From positions 1,178,001 through 1,242,000 of the forward strand of contig NZ_JACESV010000001.1 in the NCBI RefSeq assembly GCF_013911645.1: a stretch of 64,000 nucleotides of DNA, read 5' to 3'. Shown one piece after another: positions 37,774 through 47,300 of this stretch. The first letter of the stretch is position 1, and each line of letters begins with the position of its first letter. The notes below the pieces were generated by a model. The model did not search any database. It saw nothing but the letters and a program-made list of their open reading frames with translations, and had not been told where the DNA came from. The position numbers and the translations under genes are program-made. The DNA is from Allomuricauda sp. Lineage in GTDB: Bacteria; Bacteroidota; Bacteroidia; Flavobacteriales; Flavobacteriaceae.

Positions 37774-38093
37774 CCACAACCCGTCAAAAAGAGTAAATAT
37801 GGCCTCCGTCCGATATGGCACACCCTATTGCACCTTGTCAAGACAGGCTTTCAACGGTACATGTTGCCGAATTGATTCCAAAGCCGGCAGTTGGTTGGCC
37901 ATCATTGGAGCAGGTGCGGGCACATGGAGGTCATAGAGGCGGAGCTATGCCAGCTCAAGGAACTTGTTGGAGAGAAACGGTCCAGAAATACCCGTGCGAC
38001 TATGGGCATTCTAGACGGTGAGACCTGAAGGAACGCCTTGCCCATTGCCAACGAGGACTTTGACGGAAACAAAAGGGTAAATGGCAAAAGCGT
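37774..38093 (+). pseudogene. decayed IS5-family transposase fragment
   Basis: One forward frame gives a recognisable but broken DDE transposase of the IS5 group. LRPIWHTLLHLVKTGFQRYM followed by LPN matches the usual LRxIVNAILYLLKTGCQWRMLPxDF. A stop follows at the D position, then FQSRQLVGHHWSRCGHMEV (family: FPxWxxVYYYFRRWxxxG), MGILDGET with the first catalytic Asp (family: GxIDSQSV), another stop, and DFDGNKRVNGKSV (family: GxDGNKKVKGRKRH). Two in-frame stops, no N-terminus and no later DDE residues are present, so it is dead. No intact terminal repeats could be picked out. The frame is codon phase 37774, 37777 and so on. It marks the edge of the G+C-rich accessory block that follows. 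Confidence 0.75.
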
Positions 38094-38249
38094 ATGTAGC
38101 TCTGTAAGGGTTTTTACATTTTTTTAAGAAAAAAAGCGAAAATATTCCCTCTCAGGCAACAAATACTCCTTCTCAGATACGAAGTAATCCCTTACAGATC
38201 CATCATCCTCCTTAATTTTATCATTGTAAATCAAACGGTTACAAATAAA

Positions 38250-39833
38250 ATGAAATGGAGCGTAAAACATATCAGGATTACTTTGGAGGTCATATGTCTG
38301 TTGTACATCATCCTTTTTGCTTATGCCGCTGTCAACAAACTGTTGGATTTTGAAAGTTTTCGCATTCAATTGGCCCAATCCCCCCTTCTTACCGCACATG
38401 CGGATTGGGTGGCCTGGACAGTTCCCCTTTCAGAACTGATCGTGGCAGGAATGCTTTTTGTTCCCCGGCTCCGGTTTTGGGGCCTGTGTTCCGCCTTTTT
38501 CCTTATGTCCATGTTCACCGCCTATATCGTCATCATCCTGAACTTTACCGACTTCATCCCCTGCTCCTGTGGTGGCGTTTTGGAGGATCTGGGGTGGACC
38601 GAACATTTGGTCTTCAATCTCCTATTTGTGCTTTTGGCACTGATCGGCATCCTTTTATCGAACCCACAGGGCAGTAACGGGGGAAACCAAAACCAACAGC
38701 GGAACCATCCTTGGGCACCAAGGGGATTGACGGGCAAACTGCTTGTAATCATAGGGGCACTTGCCTTGGGAAGCATGTCCTTGGTGACGGGCCTGTTTCT
38801 ATGGAGCGAGGATATGGTCCACCATCGGAACAATTTCACCCGTCGTTATCCCCACCACCCCATAAAACGTACCTATGAACTGGACCTGGGCTTCAATTCC
38901 TATTATTTGGCCGGTGCTGGCCAGGGCAGGATTTTTTTGGCCAATCCCACTTCCCCGCTCCATATGGTGGTCAGTGATACCACATTAAGGGACACCCTGC
39001 ACATCCAAATGAAGATTCCCCGTGAAAACATGGGTTTTAGGTCCATCAGGACCATTGTACGCCCACCCTATTTCTACTTTATGGACGGGACGGTACCCAT
39101 TATATTCAGGGGCAGTACCGATACATGGTCCGCCAATCCCCTATTAAGGGACGAAGCCTATTTTTCATTGGCGGTTCCCCTGTCCCCCAACACTTTTGCC
39201 ATACGGGCACGCAGTACCCAAAACAACGAAAATGAACTTGGGCTGGTCCGGTTGGGGGACAGCATCCCATTATCGTTGAAACCCGACCTCCTACAAAAAC
39301 AGGTTGACGGCGTCTTTGATACCGATGGGGTATTGTTGCACGACCCGTTATCGAACCAGGTGGTATATGTGCATTATTACCATAACAAGATCATTTTGGC
39401 CGATACCCTATTGCAAAGGACACGCTATGGCCGGACCATCGATACCATCAGCTTTCCCCAGATAAAGGTGGCCACCCTCCAAAAGAACAATCAACGAAAA
39501 ATGGCGGCCCCACCCCTGATCGTCAACAAAAGGGCTGCCGTCCATAACGGCCTTCTCTTTGTCCAAGGAAATCTCCTGGGCAGGAACGAATCCGAATTTA
39601 TGTGGAAAAGGGCTTCGGTCATAGACGTTTACGATCTAATGGACGTAAGCTATGTCCTCAGTTTTTATGTGCAGCATTTCCGTGGGAAACCCCTTAAGGA
39701 TTTTTTGGTCGCCGAGGGAAATTTCATCGGGATCTTTGACCAGACCCTGGTCACCTATAAACTGCAGGGACCGTCTTTTGACGGCATAAGGGCAAATGCC
39801 CAAAACGAAACACTTGCACCACTGCAAGATTAG
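38250..39833 (+). CDS. MauE/DoxX-type redox membrane protein with a large C-terminal extracytoplasmic domain
   Basis: A 527-residue protein. Residues 1-145 are four membrane helices of the MauE/DoxX family, with the paired cysteines CSCGG at about 107-111 followed by WTEHLVFNLLF, the core of the family. MauE of methylamine dehydrogenase clusters is needed for disulfide formation in its partner. A fifth hydrophobic segment at about 165-188 leads to a roughly 335-residue domain with repeated beta-rich segments (FNSYYLAGAGQGRIFLAN, PPYFYFMDGTVP, LVRLGDSIPLSL). It has the look of a beta-propeller facing the periplasm; I do not recognise it more closely. The DUF6520 peptide gene follows on the same strand. 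Base composition is clearly higher in G+C than the housekeeping genes. Confidence 0.78.
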   Translation: MKWSVKHIRITLEVICLLYIILFAYAAVNKLLDFESFRIQLAQSPLLTAHADWVAWTVPLSELIVAGMLFVPRLRFWGLCSAFFLMSMFTAYIVIILNFTDFIPCSCGGVLEDLGWTEHLVFNLLFVLLALIGILLSNPQGSNGGNQNQQRNHPWAPRGLTGKLLVIIGALALGSMSLVTGLFLWSEDMVHHRNNFTRRYPHHPIKRTYELDLGFNSYYLAGAGQGRIFLANPTSPLHMVVSDTTLRDTLHIQMKIPRENMGFRSIRTIVRPPYFYFMDGTVPIIFRGSTDTWSANPLLRDEAYFSLAVPLSPNTFAIRARSTQNNENELGLVRLGDSIPLSLKPDLLQKQVDGVFDTDGVLLHDPLSNQVVYVHYYHNKIILADTLLQRTRYGRTIDTISFPQIKVATLQKNNQRKMAAPPLIVNKRAAVHNGLLFVQGNLLGRNESEFMWKRASVIDVYDLMDVSYVLSFYVQHFRGKPLKDFLVAEGNFIGIFDQTLVTYKLQGPSFDGIRANAQNETLAPLQD

Positions 39834-39842
39834 ATAGAAAAA

Positions 39843-39891
39843 CCGGCACGGATGGGACAAAAGGCCCAAAGTGCCGGATAAAGATATCCGG
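39843..39891 (+). promoter_or_regulatory. two mutually exclusive hairpins between the MauE gene and the peptide gene
   Basis: CCGGCAC (39843-39849) can pair with GTGCCGG (39871-39877). The same CCGG (39874-39877) is also the start of a second stem, CCGGAT (39874-39879) with ATCCGG (39886-39891). Only one can form at a time. Neither is followed by a T-run. This could be an RNA switch or a processing/stability element that sets peptide expression apart from the membrane protein; that role is inference. Confidence 0.4.
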
Positions 39892-39975
39892 ATGCTCCAT
39901 CTCAAGGTCAAAGGCCTGTCACCTTGTTGTTGGAGCTGAACAAAAGCATGGGTCTTAATTTTAAATTTTATTATT

Positions 39976-40239
39976 ATGAGGAAAAACCTTTTTAAAACAA
40001 TCATGCCCGCCATAGCGATCGTATTTGCCGTGGCGGCGGCCTTTGCCACCCAGGCAAAGGATGAAAACGGTTCCGCCCTTGTGGATGCATATATCCCCAT
40101 GGGGCCTGGACAGCCTTGTGAAAACACAGGGCTGAAATGTGAAACGACCGTTTTGCCCAATATTTGTACCTACCAAGGGCAACAAGCCTTTGGATTGGAG
40201 GGTTTGACCAGTTGTAGTGTGGATCTCTACAGGGATTGA
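39976..40239 (+). CDS. DUF6520 family exported Cys-rich peptide
   Basis: An 87-residue precursor. The N-terminus (MRKNLFKTIMPAIAIVFAVAAAFA, cut near FAT-QA) is the characteristic export region of DUF6520, in which K-x-x-MPA precedes the hydrophobic stretch. The mature part of about 60 residues has four cysteines (QPCENTGLKC, NICTYQGQ, TSCSVDLYRD) and the family C-terminus of a Cys-x-V-x-LYR type. Such peptides are common in Flavobacteriales, often next to MauE-like genes, and have no known function. It lies 142 bases after the MauE gene and ends at a strong terminator. A disulfide-bonded mature peptide is inference. Confidence 0.75.
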   Translation: MRKNLFKTIMPAIAIVFAVAAAFATQAKDENGSALVDAYIPMGPGQPCENTGLKCETTVLPNICTYQGQQAFGLEGLTSCSVDLYRD

Positions 40240-40272
40240 ACAGCTATGATCTGGTAATTTGGCTGTGCAGTA

Positions 40273-40305
40273 GGGGAGCACCGGGAAATCGGTGCTCCCT
40301 TTTTT
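40273..40305 (+). terminator. terminator of the DUF6520 peptide gene
   Basis: GGGAGCACC pairs with GGTGCTCCC (40274-40282 with 40291-40299) around an 8-base loop, then T6. It also lies at the tail of the convergent S9 peptidase gene (stop at 40315). Confidence 0.88.
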
Positions 40306-40314
40306 GCAAGCATT

Positions 40315-42996
40315 TTATGGCTCTTCTTTGATCATCCAGGCCTTTTTGGGATGGTCCTTTAGATAATGGTCCATCCACTCTTTGATTCGGCGGGTCAGGT
40401 CCTTCTGTTTTTTCATGTTTATAATAGCATGCTTTTCACCGGGATAGACCAAGAGCACATGGTCCTTTTTCAAACGCCTCAATGCCAAATAGAGTTCCAC
40501 ACTCTGTGTCCAATGTACATTGCGGTCATCCTTCCCGACCCAAGCGAGTAAGGGCGTGTTGATATTATGCGCTTGGTAAACCGGCGAGTTCTCGATAAAC
40601 CTTTGAAAGTTATCCGTAAAGCTATCGCCCATCCGTAATTGATGGTGCTCGTACCGCCAAGCCTCATCAAGTCCCCTGGCCTCACCAATGGAAAGATAGC
40701 TACTGACCAGATCGGTAATCGCCACCCCCGCAATGGCCGTTGCAAAAATGTCCGTTTGGGAAATGATATAGGTAGTCTCAAAACCCCCGAAGGATGCTCC
40801 ATACAGCCCAATCCTTTGAGGGTCGGCCAGACCCATATCAACCACCTTATTGACGGCAGAGACTACACAAGCCAAGGCACTCTCCCCTGGTTTTCCTATC
40901 TCATAATCTATATCTGGGTAAAGAACAAAATATCCCTCGGCAGCAAAAACAGATGGGTTCAAATAATCCGCCTTAATATACTCTGTAGGAATTACCGATT
41001 TATGCAACTTATACCTTTGTTGCTCATAGATATGTACCACCATCGGATATCTTTTCCCCGGTTCATAACCCGAAGGATACACCAATACCCCCTCGATTTC
41101 TTCACCCTCCTTGTTCCTATAACCGATCAATGAAGACCTGCCCCATTCATATTCCGATTGAAAGGCATTGGGCTTCGCCAAGGTCTTGGGGTCCTGGCCC
41201 ACTTTGAGGTGGACCAGTCGGGTCGGCTCTTCAAAGGTTTCTTCCAGATAAATATAATCCTGGGTGTCCTTTGCCTTTTTCAATCCATATATCCGCTTTG
41301 GTTTGTATACCAAGGTCTGCAGACCCTTTTCCTTGTTCCAAAAAAAATAACCGGAACCCAGGTCATCCCCCGATCCCTTCAAGATCAATCCTTCTCCTCC
41401 ATCAAAAATACCGTCCATAACGTTGGAAAAATAGTATGTATTGTCATGTTCGAAGGAGGCATTCCTATCGATCCGATATTGTATGCCCTTTTCCTTTCCC
41501 TTGGTCAGGCGTTTGTACCGTTTGCCATCAGGGGAAATCCGCCAAATGTCATATCGGTCATAGACCAAAATCATGTTCCCTTCCTTGTCCCAGCCAGGAC
41601 TGCCATAGGGCACTTCATCCTCCTCCCGCCCATAGTCCAAAAAGGACCAGTCCGTTTGCAGTTTTTTTGTGAGGTTGACATGCACTCCCTCTTCAACATG
41701 GTACACCCACCAATCCCCGTTCTTGAAATACTTGAGGTAGTTCCCGTTCTCCGAAATGCCCACATACTTGCCCCAATAGGGCAATTTTTCTTGCAGCAGT
41801 TGCTGTTTTCCTGTGTCCAGTTCCTTTAGGTAAAAGTCCTTATCGGCATCCCGCTTGAATTGTGGCTCATTGTCCCAGGGGTTATAGATAAGTGCATGGT
41901 CAAACCTTGGAAGGGGAATTGCATAGGGATGCTCCAATGTCGAAAGTTGCAACCTCTTTTGGGTCTTAGGCCACCATGCCCAGACACGGGCTTTGTCAGG
42001 GAACAGGCCCAACAGTTGTCTCCGTGGGTAGATCAATGGGTCCTGGGCATGCCATAGTTCGACTATTTCCCCATCATTAGGCCCCTTGGGTTCGACGCCA
42101 AACAATACCTTGGAATTGTCGGGGGCGATCAGCAAACGGTAATCGGCCAATTGATGCCCCTGTTTACCAAAGGAACCCTCCCCATCCAACCGAGACCAGT
42201 TGGTTTTCGGCCCTATCTCATGGAAATAAAGGTCGAGGTCATTATTGGCTTCATCATCTGTCTGAAGGAATGCAAGACTATTGCCCGAAGGTCCCCACAC
42301 CAATCGTTGAAAGGGAAACTTGGAATCCCGTAATACAACGGGTTCCCATCCACTAGGTCCCAAACCCAATAGATGAAGGGCATATCTTCCCTTTTTCCTC
42401 ATGGTATAAAGGAGCTTGTTTCCCTTAGGGGACATGAGATGGGAGTCCACTCCCTTTAGGTTAAATGTCCTTCCCGTTTTCAGGGACCTCAGTTCAAGAT
42501 CATATCCACCGTTTTCAGCTCCCTCTTTTTTTATCAGGAGCCACCTGCCATTCAATATCATTTCGTGGCCCAATATGGGGCCGATGTCCACAACTTCACC
42601 TTTGTGCAGGTCCTGTAACTGCAATGATCCTTCCTTGGATATTATCGCCTTACCGCCATCCGGTGTAAATTCCAATTGTCCCCCGCCCGGATGGACATAT
42701 TGGGTATCTCCTTCCGTAGATTGGATAAAAAGGGTGTCCTGTCCATAATCGTACTGCTTTGTGTACGAGGCCCATTGGCCGTTATCGGAAATTTGGGGCA
42801 GGAAAAGGGTGCTCCACCGATGATAGTCCTTTGGGGTCAGGTCTTTTTTCGAGGTTACCTGCCCCCAAAAGGGGCAGGTGGCTAACATCAATAAAATAAA
42901 TGAAAACAAAACCTCGCGGTTTATCTTTGGTTCCCTTTCTCCCTTTCCTGGGACAAGAGTCAATATCCCCTTGTTTTGATCTGTTCTAATAACCAT
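40315..42996 (-). CDS. S9 family prolyl oligopeptidase-type peptidase, exported
   Basis: An 893-residue serine peptidase. A signal-like segment (VLFSFILLMLATCPFWGQ, about 29-46) follows a 28-residue basic N-terminal stretch, unusually long, so the true start may be a non-ATG codon downstream. Residues about 60-640 look like a beta-propeller. The alpha/beta hydrolase domain starts near 650: the nucleophile Ser lies in YGASFGGFET, the Asp in VGKDDRNV and the His in GEKHAI. These are the DPP-IV / acylaminoacyl-peptidase hallmarks. It overlaps the susD stop by 11 bases and is the third gene of the susC-susD-peptidase operon. It probably degrades peptides imported by the SusCD pair, which is inference from order. 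Confidence 0.88.
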   Translation of the reverse strand: MVIRTDQNKGILTLVPGKGEREPKINREVLFSFILLMLATCPFWGQVTSKKDLTPKDYHRWSTLFLPQISDNGQWASYTKQYDYGQDTLFIQSTEGDTQYVHPGGGQLEFTPDGGKAIISKEGSLQLQDLHKGEVVDIGPILGHEMILNGRWLLIKKEGAENGGYDLELRSLKTGRTFNLKGVDSHLMSPKGNKLLYTMRKKGRYALHLLGLGPSGWEPVVLRDSKFPFQRLVWGPSGNSLAFLQTDDEANNDLDLYFHEIGPKTNWSRLDGEGSFGKQGHQLADYRLLIAPDNSKVLFGVEPKGPNDGEIVELWHAQDPLIYPRRQLLGLFPDKARVWAWWPKTQKRLQLSTLEHPYAIPLPRFDHALIYNPWDNEPQFKRDADKDFYLKELDTGKQQLLQEKLPYWGKYVGISENGNYLKYFKNGDWWVYHVEEGVHVNLTKKLQTDWSFLDYGREEDEVPYGSPGWDKEGNMILVYDRYDIWRISPDGKRYKRLTKGKEKGIQYRIDRNASFEHDNTYYFSNVMDGIFDGGEGLILKGSGDDLGSGYFFWNKEKGLQTLVYKPKRIYGLKKAKDTQDYIYLEETFEEPTRLVHLKVGQDPKTLAKPNAFQSEYEWGRSSLIGYRNKEGEEIEGVLVYPSGYEPGKRYPMVVHIYEQQRYKLHKSVIPTEYIKADYLNPSVFAAEGYFVLYPDIDYEIGKPGESALACVVSAVNKVVDMGLADPQRIGLYGASFGGFETTYIISQTDIFATAIAGVAITDLVSSYLSIGEARGLDEAWRYEHHQLRMGDSFTDNFQRFIENSPVYQAHNINTPLLAWVGKDDRNVHWTQSVELYLALRRLKKDHVLLVYPGEKHAIINMKKQKDLTRRIKEWMDHYLKDHPKKAWMIKEEP

Positions 42997-44374
42997 CGTT
43001 TTGGGGGTTTAGGTTCGGATTGGCCAAAAGCTCGGATTGTGGTATGGGGAACAGCAGATGGTACTCCTGCCAGTTCGGCTTTAGCGGTCCAAGTACCTCG
43101 CCTGCTTTTTGAAAGCGTTTAAGGTCGAACCAACGATGGCCGAACTCCGTAAAGAGCTCATATCTTCTTTCCTGAATAAGGGCAGCCTCCACACCCATCC
43201 TATCCAGACCTTCCATATCCGAAAGGCCTGCACGGCCACGGATCTTGTTCAAATCCGCCATGGCCCCATCAAGGGCTCCCAATTGCATCCTGGCCTCTGC
43301 CCTGATCAAATAAAGTTCCCCCAACCGCAATACCACCGAGTGCTCCACGGAGCTTCCAGTAGGGGCATTGGCCTTGTATTTGTAGGGATGGTGCCAAACC
43401 GTGGTACCATTCGTTATGCCCCTGGTCCAATGTACGGCCCGTTGGTCTCCGGGAGCGAACCCGTCCATAAAGGATCGGGTAAGGGCTCCCTGGTTGATAG
43501 GGGGTCCCGATTCAAATATATAGGTCTGGGCCTCCAAGGTATTTCCTTCGGAAGCTACCGGTTTCAACTGCCATAAGGTTCCCTTGCTCCCTTTCAAGAA
43601 AACCTGGTCCAGATCTTCCTCCCAGGTATATAGATCGGTCCTGGCCAACACATCGTTTGAAAGGGACAGGGCCCTGTCCCAATCACCAAAATAAAGGGCC
43701 ACCCTGGCCAAAAAGGCCATGGCCGCATATCGGTTCACCCTGATCCTATCCGGTGTCACATACAATTCTGGAAGCAGATCGATGGCCCTTTCCAGATCGG
43801 AAACCAACAGTTCGTAGATCTCGGAACTTCCCAATTTCCCGATCTGGGCATTCTCACGATAGTCCGTTGCCATCACATAGGGTATGTCCCCAAAAAGCTG
43901 GGACAGGTAAAAATGGATGAAACCCCTTAGAAAAAGGGCTTCTCCCTGTAATTGTTCCCTATCCATTTCAGAAAGGGCAGTGTTATCTTCCAAGCCCTCC
44001 AAAATGGAATTACAGGCATAGATCAGGTTGTAACTGTTGTTCCATAACGTTGCCAACTCCGGTTCGGTGGCCAAAACGGAATGGATGTTAAAATTGTAGA
44101 TCGTTCCAATGCCGTCACCATAGTGATCCAGTTCATCCGCGTAATGTCCCAAAAGATTTCCGATGCCCCGGTAACCGCCCGTGATCAGGGTCTGATTTCG
44201 CAGTCCCGCGTAAATGTTCGCCAAGGCCGCCGTTGCCGTGGCCCTATCGGTAAATACGGCCTCGCCCGTCAATTGGGAGGGTGGCAGGTCCGTTTCCACA
44301 AAATCCGTGCAGCCCGGTATCAGCAATGACCACACCAAAAAATAAAGGTGATATATTGTTCGTTGTATTTTCAT
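42986..44374 (-). CDS. SusD/RagB family nutrient-binding outer-membrane lipoprotein
   Basis: A 462-residue surface lipoprotein (lipobox LLIPGC, Cys22) that forms the lid on the SusC channel and binds its ligand. The N-terminal TPR-like region (ALANIYAGLRNQ, CNSILEGLED, EALFLRGFIHFYLSQLFGDIPYV) and the C-terminal SusD domain (ELYLIRAEARMQLG, LNKIRGRAGL, RRYELFTEFGHRWFDLKRF) are intact. It starts 17 bases after the susC stop and its end overlaps the S9 peptidase start by 11 bases. An S9 peptidase rather than glycoside hydrolases downstream suggests a peptide ligand, as in RagAB. Confidence 0.93.
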   Translation of the reverse strand: MKIQRTIYHLYFLVWSLLIPGCTDFVETDLPPSQLTGEAVFTDRATATAALANIYAGLRNQTLITGGYRGIGNLLGHYADELDHYGDGIGTIYNFNIHSVLATEPELATLWNNSYNLIYACNSILEGLEDNTALSEMDREQLQGEALFLRGFIHFYLSQLFGDIPYVMATDYRENAQIGKLGSSEIYELLVSDLERAIDLLPELYVTPDRIRVNRYAAMAFLARVALYFGDWDRALSLSNDVLARTDLYTWEEDLDQVFLKGSKGTLWQLKPVASEGNTLEAQTYIFESGPPINQGALTRSFMDGFAPGDQRAVHWTRGITNGTTVWHHPYKYKANAPTGSSVEHSVVLRLGELYLIRAEARMQLGALDGAMADLNKIRGRAGLSDMEGLDRMGVEAALIQERRYELFTEFGHRWFDLKRFQKAGEVLGPLKPNWQEYHLLFPIPQSELLANPNLNPQNDGY

Positions 44375-44391
44375 CTGAATATTATTTTGAG

Positions 44392-47300
44392 TTAGAAGGT
44401 AAGTTGTGTGCCCAATGTAATCTGCCGTAGCGGGGGCAACCGTCCCACCCCGATGAATTCAGGATCCCCCCACCTATAGGAGGTCCATGTCCATAGGTTC
44501 TGTCCCTGGAGGTAGACCCTACAGTCCATGCCCTTGGTCAACTTGGCAGGGATCCGATAACTGACCGAGGCTGTTTTCAACCGGACAAAGGAACCATCGG
44601 ACACCGCCCTGTTGCTGCCACTGTACCGGAAAAAAGCGGACACGGCATCAGCATTGTTGCCCGTGGTATATCGTTGTAGGGGCGCGTTTTCTCCCGCCTC
44701 CCCCCATCGATCCAGAACATCCACTGGCTGGTTCATCATCGAACCGGGGAAACCGCCATTGTAGAGATAGTTCCATTGTCTTTGCTTGGTGAACTGGAAT
44801 AGAAAATCCAACTCAAATGGGCCAATATTGATATTGTTGGCCAAGCCCCCATAAAGATCGGGATCCATATCCGCTATCCATTGTTGGTCGTTGGGTGATG
44901 AAATAACACCGTCCCCATTGTAGTCCCTGAACTGATACACTCCCGTGGTGGGGTCCACCCCCGTACTGTAATACAGTTTCCGTATCCCAAGAGGTTCCCC
45001 TACCACAAGCCTGTTGGCGTAGGTTGAGGCCTCCAGTCCCGGAAAGGAAATCAATTCGTTCTCTGGAAGACTCAGGTTCATGGAGAGCTGCCACTTTACT
45101 TTCCGAGTATGTACCAAACGGGAAGTGAGTTCCAGCTCCACTCCCTTGTTCTGGACAATGGCATCCAAATTGGCCTGGAGACTGGTGAAACCTGTCGTGC
45201 CCGGCATGGGGATGCCCACCAGTTGATTGGAGGATCGGTTGCGATAATAATTGCCCGCCAACAGGATACGGTCCTTCCAAAAGCCAAGCTCCAACCCGAC
45301 CTCCAGTTTATCGTTGCGCTCCCATCCAAAATCGGGATTGAAGAGGCGGGTAGGCTGTAGGACACTGACCCCATCATAATTCGTTCCGCCCAAACTGAAG
45401 GTCTCCCAAAATTGATAGTCCCCGATCTGATCGTTCCCCGTGGTGCCGTAACTTCCCCGTAATTTACCATAACTGATCACCGGAAGGGCCTCTTTGATAA
45501 AATTCTCCTCCGAGAGCAGCCAAGCGGCCCCAACGGCCCCAAAGTTGGCAAACTGGTTTCCGGGACCAAACCTTGAGGAACCGTCCCGTCTCGCCGTTAG
45601 GTTAAGGATATATTTTTGTCGATGGTTCAGGTTGATCCTGCCAAAAATGGCCTGGTACCTATACTCCGTCCCGGAATCCAAATTGATGTTAAGGGTAGTG
45701 GCCGCTGAAATGTCCCCAAGGAGTTCATTACTTGGAAAGCCTTGGGCATAAAGCCCCAATTGATGCTGATCTTGTTGTTGGAAAGTACTTCCCAACAATA
45801 CATCCAATTGTAATGGTCCCATACTTCCTTGCCATTGCAACTGGGGCTCCAAGATCCATGAAGTACGGGACGATGTCCCCCTATAGACCGAGGAATACCG
45901 GCTATCGGCCCCATAGGCCGGGTTGTATCTTGTCGAGGGCAGGACCCTGCTGTCATCCATCCTTGCATCCGTATAACCCAGGTTTACCTTGGCGGTAATT
46001 CCTTTTAAGACAGCATAGGAAGCGGTCCCATTTGTGGTCAGGGTCTTGGAATTGGAGGAAAAGCGGCTCTCCAGATCGGCAAGCGGATTGTTCCAGGTAT
46101 TGCCGGCCCAGTTCAGTTCCCCATCCTCGCCATAAAGGGCCGGGGCATTGGGGGCCAGGCTACGCGAGGTAAGGGTAAGGTCAGCGGCGGGCAGGTCGTT
46201 GTCGTCGACAACGTAGTTCCCGGAAAAATGGAGCTTGAAACGTCCATCCTCGGAATTATGGTCCAGGTTCAACAATACACTTCCCTTTTGATAACCGGAC
46301 TCCCCTGGAAAAACAGTATTCTCCCTTTGGTAACTCCCGCCGATCAGGTAGCGGGTGCCATTGCTCCCTCCGGATACGGATGCCCGTGCCATGGTCCTGT
46401 GCACGGTTCCCCCGATCAGTTCCTTTTGCCAATCGGTGTACCGGTCCTGGTCCCAGGTACCGTTCACATCATGGGCATTGGCAGGGTAATCTTCTATGCC
46501 ATCATTGGCAAAGGCCTCCCGTCTCATCTCCAAGTACTGTGGGGTGTTCAACAGGTCCATGAAACGGGTGGCCCTGCCCAGACTGGTATTGAGATGGATG
46601 TTGAATTCTGCCTTGCCGGAGCGGCCCTTTTTTGTCGTGATCAAAACTACCCCATTGGCACCACGGGAGCCATAAATGGCCGTGGCATCGGCATCCTTCA
46701 GCACCTCTATTTTTTCTATATCCGCAGGGTTGATCCCGTTGAGCGGACTTATGCTTCCCCCTAGGATTCCTGAGGTCTGGGAATAGTTGATGGGATCCGA
46801 TGCAAAGGGCACCCCATCCACAATATAGAGCGGATCGTTCCCTGCACCGATACTGTTCCGCCCCCTGATCTGGATGTTGAAGCCCGCCCCTGGCAGGCCA
46901 GAGCTCTGGGTAATGTCCACTCCGGCCATACGCCCCTGAAGGGCGGACAGTGGATTGGAAACGGGCTGTTTTTCGATTTCGGAAGCTGTCACCTTACCGA
47001 TGTTCCCCGTGCGCTCCCTTTCGGTAACGGTATAATAGCCCGCATTGAGCACTACTTCCCCCAATTGGGTCACATCTTCTTCCATTATTACGTTCACCAC
47101 ATTCCTTCCTGCTATTGGGACGGTAAGGGATTTAAAACCTACCATGGAAAAGACCAATACATCGGTAGGAGAAGCTTGAACGGAAAAGGAACCGTCCAAA
47201 CCGGAAATAGTGCCCACATTCTTGGATTCCACCACTAGGTTCACCCCGGCCAGGGGACTCCCCAAAGTATCGGTCACGGTGCCGGAAACGGTCGCCTGTG

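Noticed and set aside
38124..38399. Minus-strand open frame overlapping the MauE gene start
   Set aside because: More than half is antisense to MauE helices; the remainder (38127-38249) has no recognisable similarity, so a separate gene cannot be supported.
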